Below, piece by piece: positions 7,463 through 15,379 of a stretch of 16,034 nt of DNA. This stretch comes from Blakeslea trispora (lineage: Eukaryota > Mucoromycota > Mucoromycetes > Mucorales > Choanephoraceae), in contig JAIWNE010000256.1 in NCBI GenBank assembly GCA_025331445.1, positions 1-16,034 of the forward strand, given 5' to 3'. Each line of letters starts with the position of its first letter. The stretch's first letter is position 1. The position numbers and the translations under genes are program-made. The notes beneath the pieces are model-generated. The model worked only from the letters and a program-made list of their open reading frames with translations. It ran no database searches and was not told the origin of the DNA.

Positions 7463-8179
7463 TCAAAAAAACATTCTTGTCAATGGAAGAGCAATAAAAA
7501 CCCCATCGATTTCAGTTGTATAAATACTTATAGGTACATACAACTTATGCACAGGCAAGATGCTGTATGAGCTTTTTTGCTCATATTCTTTACAAAAAGG
7601 AAGATTCGTCTCGCTTGTTCCTGTTGAAAAGTTTTCTACACCAATGCGAGGGTTTTTGTACCAACTAACAAAAGCAAAGCAATGCTTGGTCAAGAAGCGC
7701 TCGCCGTTTTCATGATATACAGTTTCATGAAAGAAAAAATACTCCACGGTTCCTACACGCAGATGTTCTTCACCTCGGGTATCCAATACCCTCTCCAAAT
7801 CATCACTCTCATAATTGTCAGAACGAAATGCATATATTTGTGCTGCATTGTTTCGACCCGTCAGACGAGAACCGTAAACATATCCAAGCACCTTAATCTT
7901 CTTGACTTTTTGTACCACATTAGGTATTTCGAGAGGTGTCTCGTATTGCCTTTCATGATATGCTTTCAAGCACTCAAAATCCTCTTGAATAAGTCTGTTG
8001 GATGCTCTTCTGGCAAAAGAAACCAACACATGGCCATCCTCTTGCAACTGTTCATGACCCATAGGATCACCATTTTTTCTCAGAGAACTTGAAAATAGTC
8101 TCTTTATGGACGGAGCTGTCTGATCCAAAAGGTACGATTCCATACCGTTGTTTGTGAGTTGTTCAGATTCTTGGTACAT
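7463..8179 (-). CDS. C-terminal region of a Tnp2-type CACTA transposase (238 aa, open)
   Basis: A continuous frame of 238 codons starts at ATG 8179. It resembles the part that follows the catalytic core in fungal Tnp2-family proteins: a region around residues 95-115 (VLGYVYGSRLTGRNNAAQIY), an aromatic segment near residues 143-155 (GTVEYFFFHETVYHE), CFAFVSWYKNP, then the terminal YSILPVHKLYVPISIY and IALPLTRMFF. The ILPVH and PL.R near the C-terminus are what I remember of this family in Mucorales. It lies downstream of, and on the same strand as, the broken transposase core, separated by about 300 bp of unrelated DNA. The frame is intact while the core is shattered, so it may be younger in decay, separately expressed from its own ATG, or open by chance of history. 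On its own it lacks the catalytic residues. Confidence 0.65.
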   Translation of the reverse strand: MYQESEQLTNNGMESYLLDQTAPSIKRLFSSSLRKNGDPMGHEQLQEDGHVLVSFARRASNRLIQEDFECLKAYHERQYETPLEIPNVVQKVKKIKVLGYVYGSRLTGRNNAAQIYAFRSDNYESDDLERVLDTRGEEHLRVGTVEYFFFHETVYHENGERFLTKHCFAFVSWYKNPRIGVENFSTGTSETNLPFCKEYEQKSSYSILPVHKLYVPISIYTTEIDGVFIALPLTRMFF

Positions 8180-8476
8180 GTTGATTGTTAAGACGATTTA
8201 AAATAGAGAGAGAAAGATTTAAGAAATTATTATGAGATGCATGAATTTATTTATTTAAAATACGTCGATTGGAATGCACCTTTTTTCTATTTTTCTTTTA
8301 TTTTATTTTTTCCAATAGCCAGTAATGAACATGTCGAGATGTATACGCTGTCAAGGATGCTAACCAGTTGCAGAGCAACGCTCTATAAGACGCGACTTGC
8401 TAAGTTATTGTCATCTCAAATGACTCGGGTATTATACTTCAACTTATAACAATGCTTCTTTTTTAATTTTTTTTTA
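8180..8476. other. Interruption inside the transposase gene, with tRNA-like relic on minus strand
   Basis: Transposase similarity stops here. On the minus strand, GCTCTGCAACTGGTTAGCATCC (about 8379-8358) resembles a tRNA D-arm/A-box and CATGTTCATTACTGG (about 8333-8319) weakly resembles a B-box. They are followed by an A-rich tract (8315-8281, minus). This could be a decayed tRNA-derived SINE inserted in the gene. The spacing is plausible but no cloverleaf can be drawn. The open frame on the + strand across it has no recognisable features. Confidence 0.3.
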
Positions 8477-8559
8477 TTAAAGATATGGAATGCAGATACA
8501 AAAAAAGTCTATAGATATTGAAAAGAAGCAAAGGAAGAGATTTAATTGAGGTATAATGA

Positions 8560-10901
8560 GCAACAGAGTATATCGTTTGAAAAAATAATTGATGCATTCT
8601 ATGCATGTAGTTCTTTCAAAGTTCGTTTGTGTTGGTGTTAATGTTTTTAAAAAAAGTTGTTGCGCTCGAAGCCAAAACCCCAGAAGCAAGAATGGACCGA
8701 ATTTGTCAATACATTCACGAGGTGAAGCATGAAATGGAATTGGGAGTAACAGAGCGGGTGCCATACCTTGTTCGAACCCTTGGCGAAAGAAAGCAATGCT
8801 GGTGAACTACTTCAATGTCGGTTTTTCTGATTGCGTTACTGTCAAGAGCTTCAATCGTTTATTAGATGCATGATCAAAGAGTGATCAGAGGCATCGAGGA
8901 TGGGAGGAGACAGACTTGTCAGCGATAGTTGTTATAAAGTTCTTGAACTCCACGGCTTTACATGGGGGAAACCCTCTTTTGTCATCTTTTTGGCCATTGG
9001 GGCACAGGAAGCGTGTGGGCCGTATGCAATGCTTCTAACATGCCTTCTTGATATTGGGCAGTGCACCTTCTGGAATCATAGTCTTTAGAGCCTCTTGACA
9101 ACACCGGGTACAATGCTGCATGGGCTCAATAGCGATACAATGTACGAGTAGTAAGGCAACTCGAAGAGAACTGAGTACCTCACACCGCTATTCTTTCCAA
9201 CATACTTCTTTCACCAACAGTCTTTGCGTTTTTCCATGCTTCAGAGCTCTTTTTGTTTCTTCTGATGTTCTAGGCTCCCAATCATTGCAATTCCAATGGC
9301 AATATTTACGGTTGTTACCTTGCCTTCAAATCTTGGAAAGAATGTTTTACACATGTGACACCCGAATCCACTGTTGAAAGACATACTTGCAGCAAGCTTC
9401 TTCGTGGCTGGTAGATCCGAGCTGATAGCGTACAAGCATGCCCGACTTGGTTGTTTTGGATCGTGCCATCTGACATCACCATCTTCATCCTAAACCTTCT
9501 AGAAGCGTCTTCAGTCTTTCACCAAGGAACAAGGTAGTGGTTGATTGCTGTAGTTGGCGGCTCGCAAGGACCAGGGATTACCCAACAAGGATCATATTCT
9601 CTTTAAGTCTCGGCCATTTTTCTTTGGCAGGTTCATAATTGTAAGATAGATACACCAACGCTGTGGTTTGTACCAAATGGACTAAACCAGTCAATGTTAA
9701 AGTGAGCAGAAGGTTATAATCAGACAAAGTAACGAAAGGAGGCTCGGAAGGAGAGGACTTGAACCCAAGAAAGCCAGCAGCATCATAAACATCGCAAAGA
9801 TACTCTTCAGCAGGATTACGGTTTTCCATGCCTTGATTTGATCAGAGAAGTCTTTTCGTAAAAGAACTTCTTCAAGGTAGCGGGAATAGACAGTACGAAA
9901 AACTAACTGGGAATAAGCTTGCCATTTTCAACACTCTTGTTGTTTTCGTACACCAAGCCATTACAAAATTCACCGGATCCAGTGGGCTTGAAAATGGCGC
10001 CTTGCAATGTCTGATTACAGATTTTTCTTCTTGAGTTGGCTCGCTTTGCATGGTTGTGAGATGGTGACAAGATGGACATGCTGCGTAGTATGTTATGCCA
10101 TCTGTACTCATTGCTTTGAGAAGATCTCGGTCGACAAAGGTAGCCACAGTTTTGGGAAATCGGTATCCGTCGCCATGGATTTTCAAAACTTTGTTTAAGG
10201 TTCGCATTACTTCTTCGGTTTGAGCGTTTGGTAAATTATTGTCATGAATTTGGAAACCATGGAAGAAAGGATCTTTGAAGTTTCAGATTGAGGGACTTTG
10301 TTGGCTAAGTGAAAAAAAAGTTAAACTTAGTCTATGGTTCTAACTGGAAATAATAGAATACTACTTACAGCAAGAAACAAATTCATCGTATAGATCTTCA
10401 TCATCAGAAGCGGCATCAGCATCCTCGGTATCATCGTTATCGGCCTCGAATTCATCATCAACAGCTTCATCCATAACATAATCCATCGAGTCGGATCGTT
10501 CTACATCAGAAGTATCAACATTGCTTTGAACGTTGTTGACTAAAAGCTAGTTAGATATGATTCAACACTACAGGTACGAGATATCCAATTGTTTACCTTC
10601 ATCAATGGGTGCACTAACTGTGGCAACTCTTCTGCGGTAGTAGGCAGGTGTAGTGGCGGCAGCATTTCTTCCACCTAAACAGAAAAGAAAAACAAATACA
10701 AGTTAGAATCAAGGGCTGTTATCTACAAGTCATACACTTACTGTAAGAAGCTCTCCACTTAGCATACTTCATGCCATCGAATTTCTTGGTTCTGACATGG
10801 TAATTGTAATCGGCTTGATTCAAAAGAGGTCTGGGAGGAGGAAGGACACCACATTCATCACAGTGACAGTAGTAACATCTTTCAGTGATACGAGTAGACA
10901 T
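8560..10901 (-). pseudogene. Tnp2-family (Transposase_21) CACTA transposase, frameshifted
   Basis: Exon 1 (10901-10742) starts MSTRITERCYYCHCDECG, a Cys-rich start typical of fungal Tnp2 proteins. Introns 10741-10675, 10596-10540 and 10368-10305 are canonical and phase-consistent. Exon 3 is very acidic (DSMDYVMDEAVDDEF). In exon 4 the frame breaks near 10281, where one A appears missing from an A-run; beyond it the protein continues as NFKDPFFHGFQIHDNNLPN. Then, in changing frames, follow a Cys segment (YAACPSCHHL), CDVYD, the catalytic-type NIDWFSPFGTNHSVGV (9698 downward), LKENMILVG, IPGPCEPPTTAINHYL, SSDLPATKKL, GVRYSVLFELPYYSYI, a degraded IEPMQHC where DPMHN is expected, and CFWGFGFERN with NINTNKRTLKELHA. 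The order matches the family, but at least five frame changes and several stops make it non-functional. Confidence 0.85.
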
Positions 10902-10969
10902 TTTGGTAAGGTAATTGATGGATTTAGAATAAAGAATATATGAGCGTTTGAGTGTTGTTTTCTTTGACT

Positions 10970-10977
10970 CTTTTATA
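10970..10977 (-). promoter_or_regulatory. TATA box of the transposase gene
   Basis: On the minus strand TATAAAAG lies 76 bp upstream of ATG 10901, the same motif and spacing as for the accessory genes. Confidence 0.65.
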
Positions 10978-12683
10978 CTTTTTCTCTTTTCAAATTTTGT
11001 CTGCTTTGATATAAATCGAATGAGTTGAGCAACATATTATTCGTTCCTTGTTCAAGGACAAATGAAAACTTTCATTGATTAGAAACCATTGATCGGAAAC
11101 AATGTCTTTGGATGATTAAGGATGTCGGTTGATGAATGATCCCTTTTGGTAGATGTATATTAAACCGAAACATTTTATAATTTTGGTATCTATGGATACA
11201 GCAAAGCTTTTTATTTAAATTAATGTGTATTTTATCTCATTAACTATTACTGTCAAAGACTACACTCTCATTCTTTATACTCCTTTACTATGTTTTAAGA
11301 TAAGATGCCTCCCTAATATATCCAAAGTAAAGAAGTTTGTTTAAATACAGCTATCTGCTATTAAATATTCGAGACCGAACAGAGTTTTTTTTTTTTGACT
11401 ACGCTTGTTGGTGTTGCTGACTTTTCTTTACCTTTGATTTTTTTTAATTGGTTACAGTAGGAGAATACTCTTTTTTTTTTAATTCAAGACTATCGACTCT
11501 AAGAGAATCTCAGTTGCAACATACGACTGATCAGACTACGCAAACCATATAAGCTCATCTCAACTTGTAGAAATACTAAATAACGAACTCTAATAACAAC
11601 AAGAAACCACCAGCTTTTTTTTTATTTCTTTAAATGAAGTTGTTTTACATGCAAAGCTTTAACTTGTGGTTCTTTGTCTACGAAAAGAAACGTTCGACTT
11701 CTTTTATCTAGTATTTTTGAGTGAGCTTTCTCAATATACTGCACTCTTGAGACCAGCAACAGTGATTCGCACAAACAGTTGGAAGTAATGAAGAAGCATT
11801 CTCTTTATAAATAATTTTTTGAGCGACAGCATATGTTTAAATCTTTTTTTTTTCTTTCAAACAACTCAAAGCCATTCAAGACATTAGTATATATTACAAT
11901 TTTAATCAAAGTCTTTTCTAATTGTTAGTTGACACTTTCAAATAAAAAATAATTTACCTTTTACATGACTACAGTAATTCCTCTCTCTTTTTTTTTATTT
12001 TTTTTTATTAATCTCGTTTTTCAGTTGTATCGAGCTTCTCTTTTTTTTTTTGTTATTCAGCATGAACTTTTCAATACCTTTTCTCTATTTAGTGTAAAGA
12101 ACAACGACATCACTACTCTTTCTTTGATTTGTACAAAATAACCAGCATCACTCTTCTTTAAGCAGTGTTTTTATTATATTTTTTTATAAAAAGAGAATAG
12201 CGAGCTCATGAGCCACTGTTTCGATAAACTATTCGCAAAAACCCTTTCCTGATAGAACAGGAATACTTTTGCAACACTACAAACCACTCACTGCCTCTTG
12301 ATGTGCAGCATTGCAACATGTACCAACAACATTAGCATACAGCATAATTTCTTTATGCTTTAGAAAAAAATAAAGTGTTTCAGCTAATCAGGTTAATGGA
12401 TTCGTTTTGCGGTGAATTGATTTTTAGCAGAGGAAAATTTGGCAGAGGTAAAAACCGGACTTTTAAACACTTTGAAATTAATTTATTATTTTTTTTTTAC
12501 AAGTTAAAGAATACCAGAAATTAAACAGCTATAAAACAATGAATACTTGCTATAAAGGTCTCAACTTTTTTGCAAAAATGTATTTTACATAGTTAAAGAT
12601 ATACTCATGCCAAGTCTCAGCTCATTCTGACCATTTTTCACCGAGTTATAGATTTGCTGCAAAATAACCCTCTATAAAACCCC
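10978..12683. other. Long non-coding region inside element A
   Basis: About 1.7 kb between the transposase promoter and the right subterminal repeats holds no supported gene. It is AT-rich with many T-runs of 8-10 bases (for example near 11384, 11472, 11843, 12041, 12488). CTTTAAGCAGTG near 12156 repeats a motif seen at 4421-4431 and 4568-4578. It may contain distal promoter or decayed element DNA. Confidence 0.5.
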
Positions 12684-12712
12684 TATAACTCATGTTTTCG
12701 GGTATGAGTTAC
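12684..12712. repeat. Right subterminal repeats of element A
   Basis: TATAACTCATG (12684) is followed by TATGAGTTAC (12703), the same motif as the left subterminal repeats in opposed orientation. GTTATAG near 12645 is a weaker partial match. Confidence 0.8.
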
Positions 12713-12728
12713 GGGCCGGAAAACCCAA

Positions 12729-12740
12729 TTTTCTGTAGTG
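12729..12740 (-). repeat. Right terminal inverted repeat of element A
   Basis: TTTTCTGTAGTG is the exact reverse complement of 4787-4798. It is followed by GGAC and then by the CACTAC that opens element B. Confidence 0.9.
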
Positions 12741-12798
12741 GGACCACTACGGGTAAAAGCTTGTCTGATTTATATCTGAAAAACCCTGTTTGGGATAT

Positions 12799-13004
12799 TT
12801 AACCGACTTTGTCGGTTAACGACAGAAAAAGACAAAAACAGACTAATCGGTTTAAGGGTTTATTAGGCCTTTAACCGACAATTTTCTCGCTGCTTAAAAA
12901 TTGTCGGTTAAAGGGTGTTTTAGACTTTTAACTGACAGAAATTTATGCTCGTTAAAGGGTGTTTTGGGCTTTTAACTGACAGATAATGCATGTCGGTTAA
13001 AGGG
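12799..13004. repeat. Subterminal repeats of element B
   Basis: Six clear and about three degenerate copies of TTAACYGACA or its complement TGTCGGTTAAAGGG alternate in orientation. TTAACCGAC-TTT-GTCGGTTAA at 12799-12819 is a perfect hairpin, and a longer one pairs AACCGACAATTTT with AAAATTGTCGGTT (about 12873-12910). The motif is unrelated to the ATAACTCATG repeats of element A although the interiors are homologous. Confidence 0.85.
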
Positions 13005-13499
13005 TAATCCTTTGATCTTATTTGCTTTCTTGATTAAAACACCTTAATACCATTGGCTTAAAGAGACCTCTTGTACTTCTTTCGGTCTTTATATCCCTTT
13101 ACTCCATAAAATCTCCACGTTACATTATTACACAATCATTTCAATTACACTCCTTTGCTATTTGACCTTAGTTTAAAGATGTATGCTCTATTTGGCAGTT
13201 GTTGCTTTTCTTTATTGGCTAGTATGCTTTCGTTACTACTCTTTTCGTACTCAGTTAAAATATATTACGGAAGGCTTTTTTAAATTCTTTTATATAATTG
13301 GTTTATTCATAATCAGTTATTACTATATATGATTTATCTATAGGATTTGTGTTCATATATTATTGGCTAATCCAATGCTCATATACTGGGTCCCCCGTAC
13401 TCATTTGTACCTCTTTACCTTGCCTTGGGTATTGCAGTATTCATATTCTGTGCTTACCTTTAGAACCGTTGTTTTCAGAGCTATACGCTTATTATTCAG

Positions 13500-14002
13500 T
13501 CAGGGAATTAGAATAAGACAGAAGCAGTTGGTATCTTTTCTTGAGGCCATTAGACGATCTTTTGTAAAAGAAAAAGAACTATAGTGAAATAAAAAGAAAG
13601 GGTTGTTAGAATCGATTGCAAACGAAATGTTAGAAATTATTTACCTTTTCTTATGATAAACATCAGCCTTCGCAGTAAGAATCCTCAGATAGAACATCTA
13701 CAAAATACATCAAATGCAAAATTAGATCGAGCTTATTCAGTTGCATCTTATTTTTTTATCTTTACTTACAATTTGAGAGTATCAAAGGATTTGGGCTTTC
13801 TTTACACACACTTTAAGAAGGGCAAGGTAACTAGTTATGACTATCAAAAGAAAAGCGTTAGCTTCGTTTCAAGGAAGATTCTTCATTTACCTTTTTGCGA
13901 AAAGTAACAGGAACGAAAACTTGTTACTTGCACGTAATACTATACAGTAATTCATATTAATAATTGTTTTCTTTTTTATTTTTAGTAATAGATACATACC
14001 AT
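13500..14002 (-). pseudogene. Small five-exon gene of the CACTA element (element B copy), unknown function
   Basis: Exons are ATG 14002-14000, 13939-13891, 13840-13770, 13697-13645 and from 13578. Introns start GTATGT, GTAAAT, GTAAGT, GTAAAT and end TATAG, GATAG, TGTAG, TATAG. Exon 2 is 49 nt against 52 in element A (a whole codon fewer), and exons 3 and 4 are 71 and 53 nt in both, so phase is preserved throughout. The frame reads YYVQVTSFRSCYFSQK, VITSYLALLK, then one TGA (13784-13782) that differs from the stop in copy A, then FYLRILTAKADVYHKK and TKDRLMASRKDTN to a TGA at 13502-13500. The last exon is 121 nt to the conserved donor against 113 nt in A, so its frame has shifted. The two copies have decayed independently from a working ancestor. 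Confidence 0.6.
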
Positions 14003-14240
14003 GAACCACTCATAAATAGTTTAAAGAAAGAACAAAGGAAAAAAAACTAAAAAATTTTAATTGGTTTTTAACGATTTAAATGTTTTGTCCTGAGCCACTT
14101 GGTGTTTAAACAAGTTTTATTCAAATTCCGATTGTGTCAAATTAATTCAAATCAAAGTTCTAATGCTGACAGTATAAAAGATTTTGTGCCTGATTTCATT
14201 TTGTTGATTGTCTTTATCATCATTTCTATATAATTCAAAC
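14003..14240. promoter_or_regulatory. Divergent promoter of element B
   Basis: It contains AAATTTTAATTGGTTTTTA (about 14052-14070) and TATAAAAG at 14173-14180, 68 bp before the accessory ATG, in the same order as at 5989-6246. Confidence 0.6.
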
Positions 14241-14483
14241 ATGTTTTACACTACCACTTCCAACAACACCAACACTAACGCCGTTGCTGTTCCCATTCCT
14301 GTACCTAACGCTGTCAGCATCAGCGGTACTGTCTCTACTCCTCGCCAGAACAACACGGTCATCAACAGAGAGGTACAAGAGTTGAAGCGAGCCCTTGCTA
14401 ACACCAATCAGCAGCTTCAGGTTAAAAGGGGGCCTGTGCACACTGGTAATTTTTTGTGCTTGTATGATAGATATAAGTATTAA
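14241..14483 (+). pseudogene. Truncated accessory coiled-coil gene of element B
   Basis: ATG 14241 starts MFYTTTSNNTNTN, matching MFHTTTTNNN of the element A gene, followed by a short coiled-coil start (INREVQELKRALANTNQQLQ, about residues 45-64). After about 64 codons the match to element A stops, and the frame runs through unrelated residues to TAA 14481-14483. No sequence corresponding to exons 2-4 is present downstream, so the gene is cut. An in-frame TTG at 14208 is not needed as a start. The promoter is conserved, so a short transcript could still be made. Confidence 0.6.
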
Positions 14484-14550
14484 AAGTATTGTGAAACAAC
14501 TCTGCCACTTAGGAAGGTCTAGTTCTCGAGATAATCAACATCTTGTAAAA

Positions 14551-14560
14551 GTCACGTGAC
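14551..14560. other. 10-bp palindrome GTCACGTGAC containing an E-box
   Basis: A perfect palindrome with CACGTG at its centre in otherwise AT-rich DNA; a possible bHLH-type binding site. No gene start lies nearby. Confidence 0.3.
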
Positions 14561-14604
14561 TAAATTAGGTTAAATTAATTTGTAATTTTTCTTAACATTA
14601 AATT

Positions 14605-14675
14605 ATCTGTAGTATTATTGGTAGATCGTCAGTACGTAAGACGAAAGGTCGCCTGTTTGACTCTTGCTTTTTGCA
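14605..14675 (+). other. tRNA-like relic or tRNA-derived SINE head
   Basis: TATTGGTAGATCG resembles a tRNA D-arm, TCGTC and GACGA pair as an anticodon-like stem around AGTACGTAA, AGGTC fits a variable loop, and GTTTGACTC differs from the B-box core GTTCGANTC at one position. The anticodon loop would be 9 nt and the acceptor stem does not close, so it is not a functional tRNA. A run of ten A residues follows (14675-14684), as in SINE tails. Confidence 0.4.
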
Positions 14676-14689
14676 AAAAAAAAATTTTG

Positions 14690-15050
14690 AGATTTTTAAA
14701 AAAAATACCTTTGCATCTGTCGAAGGGCATGAGCTGGTCACATAAGTCAAATGAGAGCTATCAAATTCACTTGGAGAAGGAAATAAATAGATAATGATGG
14801 ACCGATTAGACTAAAAGGTTTAAGTGATGAGCATCAGGTTTCCAACATGAAATATAAAAATAAAGTGATGCATAAAGAAAAACAATTAACTGATGGGTAC
14901 AATGATTTTAATTACAAAAAAAGGATAACAATTACACGGGAATAAGAATGTCAAACATGTCAAAACACAATAAGGCTTAAAGAAATTAAGAAAAATAATA
15001 ATAAATTGCTATGAATTTTCCAAACCTGACATCACCTATTACTTTAAATT
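14690..15050. other. AT-rich stretch without recognisable gene
   Basis: No supported coding frame, RNA gene or repeat was seen on either strand before the TGACGT cluster. Confidence 0.45.
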
Positions 15051-15055
15051 CGATG

Positions 15056-15095
15056 ATGACGTCTACACAGTTGACGTCAACGGCTTACTGACGTA
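15056..15095. promoter_or_regulatory. Cluster of three TGACGT (CRE-like) sites
   Basis: TGACGTC near 15057, the 12-bp palindrome GTTGACGTCAAC at 15070-15081, and TGACGTA near 15089 lie within 40 bp, about 210-250 bp upstream of the first ATG of the right-hand gene. TGACGTCA is the classical bZIP (CREB/ATF) site, so cAMP or stress control is a reasonable guess. Confidence 0.45.
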
Positions 15096-15144
15096 TTCTA
15101 CTTTTATTATGTCACAAAAAATTTCTATGAGTCATCAATTAAAA

Positions 15145-15177
15145 GTCACATTGATCACTAATTACTTGAAATGTGAC
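15145..15177. repeat. 8-bp inverted repeat GTCACATT/AATGTGAC
   Basis: Perfect arms at 15145-15152 and 15170-15177 with a 17-nt loop, just upstream of the TATA box; a possible operator-like site. Confidence 0.35.
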
Positions 15178-15207
15178 CGCTCAATAGAAAATTTTGGACT
15201 GCCTTTT

Positions 15208-15215
15208 TATAAATT
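15208..15215 (+). promoter_or_regulatory. TATA box of the right-hand gene
   Basis: TATAAATT lies 96 bp before ATG 15304, followed by a pyrimidine-rich leader (15245-15300). Confidence 0.5.
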
Positions 15216-15379
15216 TTATTCTCAGAAAATAGTAAAATAGGAGAGTTTTTTCTTTTCTTTTTCTTTTCTTTATCTCTTTCTCATTATATTCTATTTTTTC
15301 AAATGAATTACTTTCGCAACTCTGTCTCTGGTCCCGAGGTTATTGATCTTATCTCAAGTTCGTCTTGCGAGGATGTTTT

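Larger units (their letters stand above)
4787..12740. mobile_element. Element A: CACTA (Tnp2-type) DNA transposon, about 7.95 kb
   Basis: The element opens with CACTACAGAAAA and closes with TTTTCTGTAGTG, perfect 12-bp terminal inverted repeats starting with the diagnostic CACTA. ATAACTCATG/CATGAGTTAT subterminal repeats lie just inside both ends. The interior holds a Tnp2-family transposase gene (minus), a coiled-coil accessory gene (plus) and a small five-exon gene (minus), an arrangement like plant En/Spm elements with transposase plus accessory protein. No matching target duplication is visible (left flank GAA, right flank GGA), so the copy is old or recombinant. The broken transposase makes it non-autonomous. 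Confidence 0.85.
13005..14370 (+). repeat. Diverged direct repeat, copy 2 (interior of element B)
   Basis: Counterpart of 5004-6330, starting AATCCTTTGATCTTATTTGCT, offset by about 8.0 kb. Conservation covers both promoters and all splice sites of the minus-strand small gene. Confidence 0.85.
12745..14430. mobile_element. Element B: 5' part of a related CACTA element
   Basis: CACTACGGGTAAAAGC opens the element four bases after the end of element A. TTAACCGACA/TGTCGGTTAA subterminal repeats follow to 13004. The interior then matches element A (small gene on minus, divergent promoter, accessory gene start). Similarity ends within the accessory gene near 14420, and no matching TAGTG end with these repeats is seen further right, so the element is truncated here or interrupted. 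Confidence 0.75.

Noticed and set aside
7682..8092. 136-codon + strand frame
   Set aside because: It is the antisense shadow of the transposase C-terminal frame, which has the family motifs.
8237..8449. 70-codon + strand frame
   Set aside because: It crosses an A/T-rich tract and a tRNA-like segment, with no homology or conserved copy to support it.
8764..8780. TTGTTCGAACCC, a B-box-like sequence suggesting a tRNA
   Set aside because: No complementary T-stem and no D-arm at the proper distance; it lies inside the transposase pseudogene.
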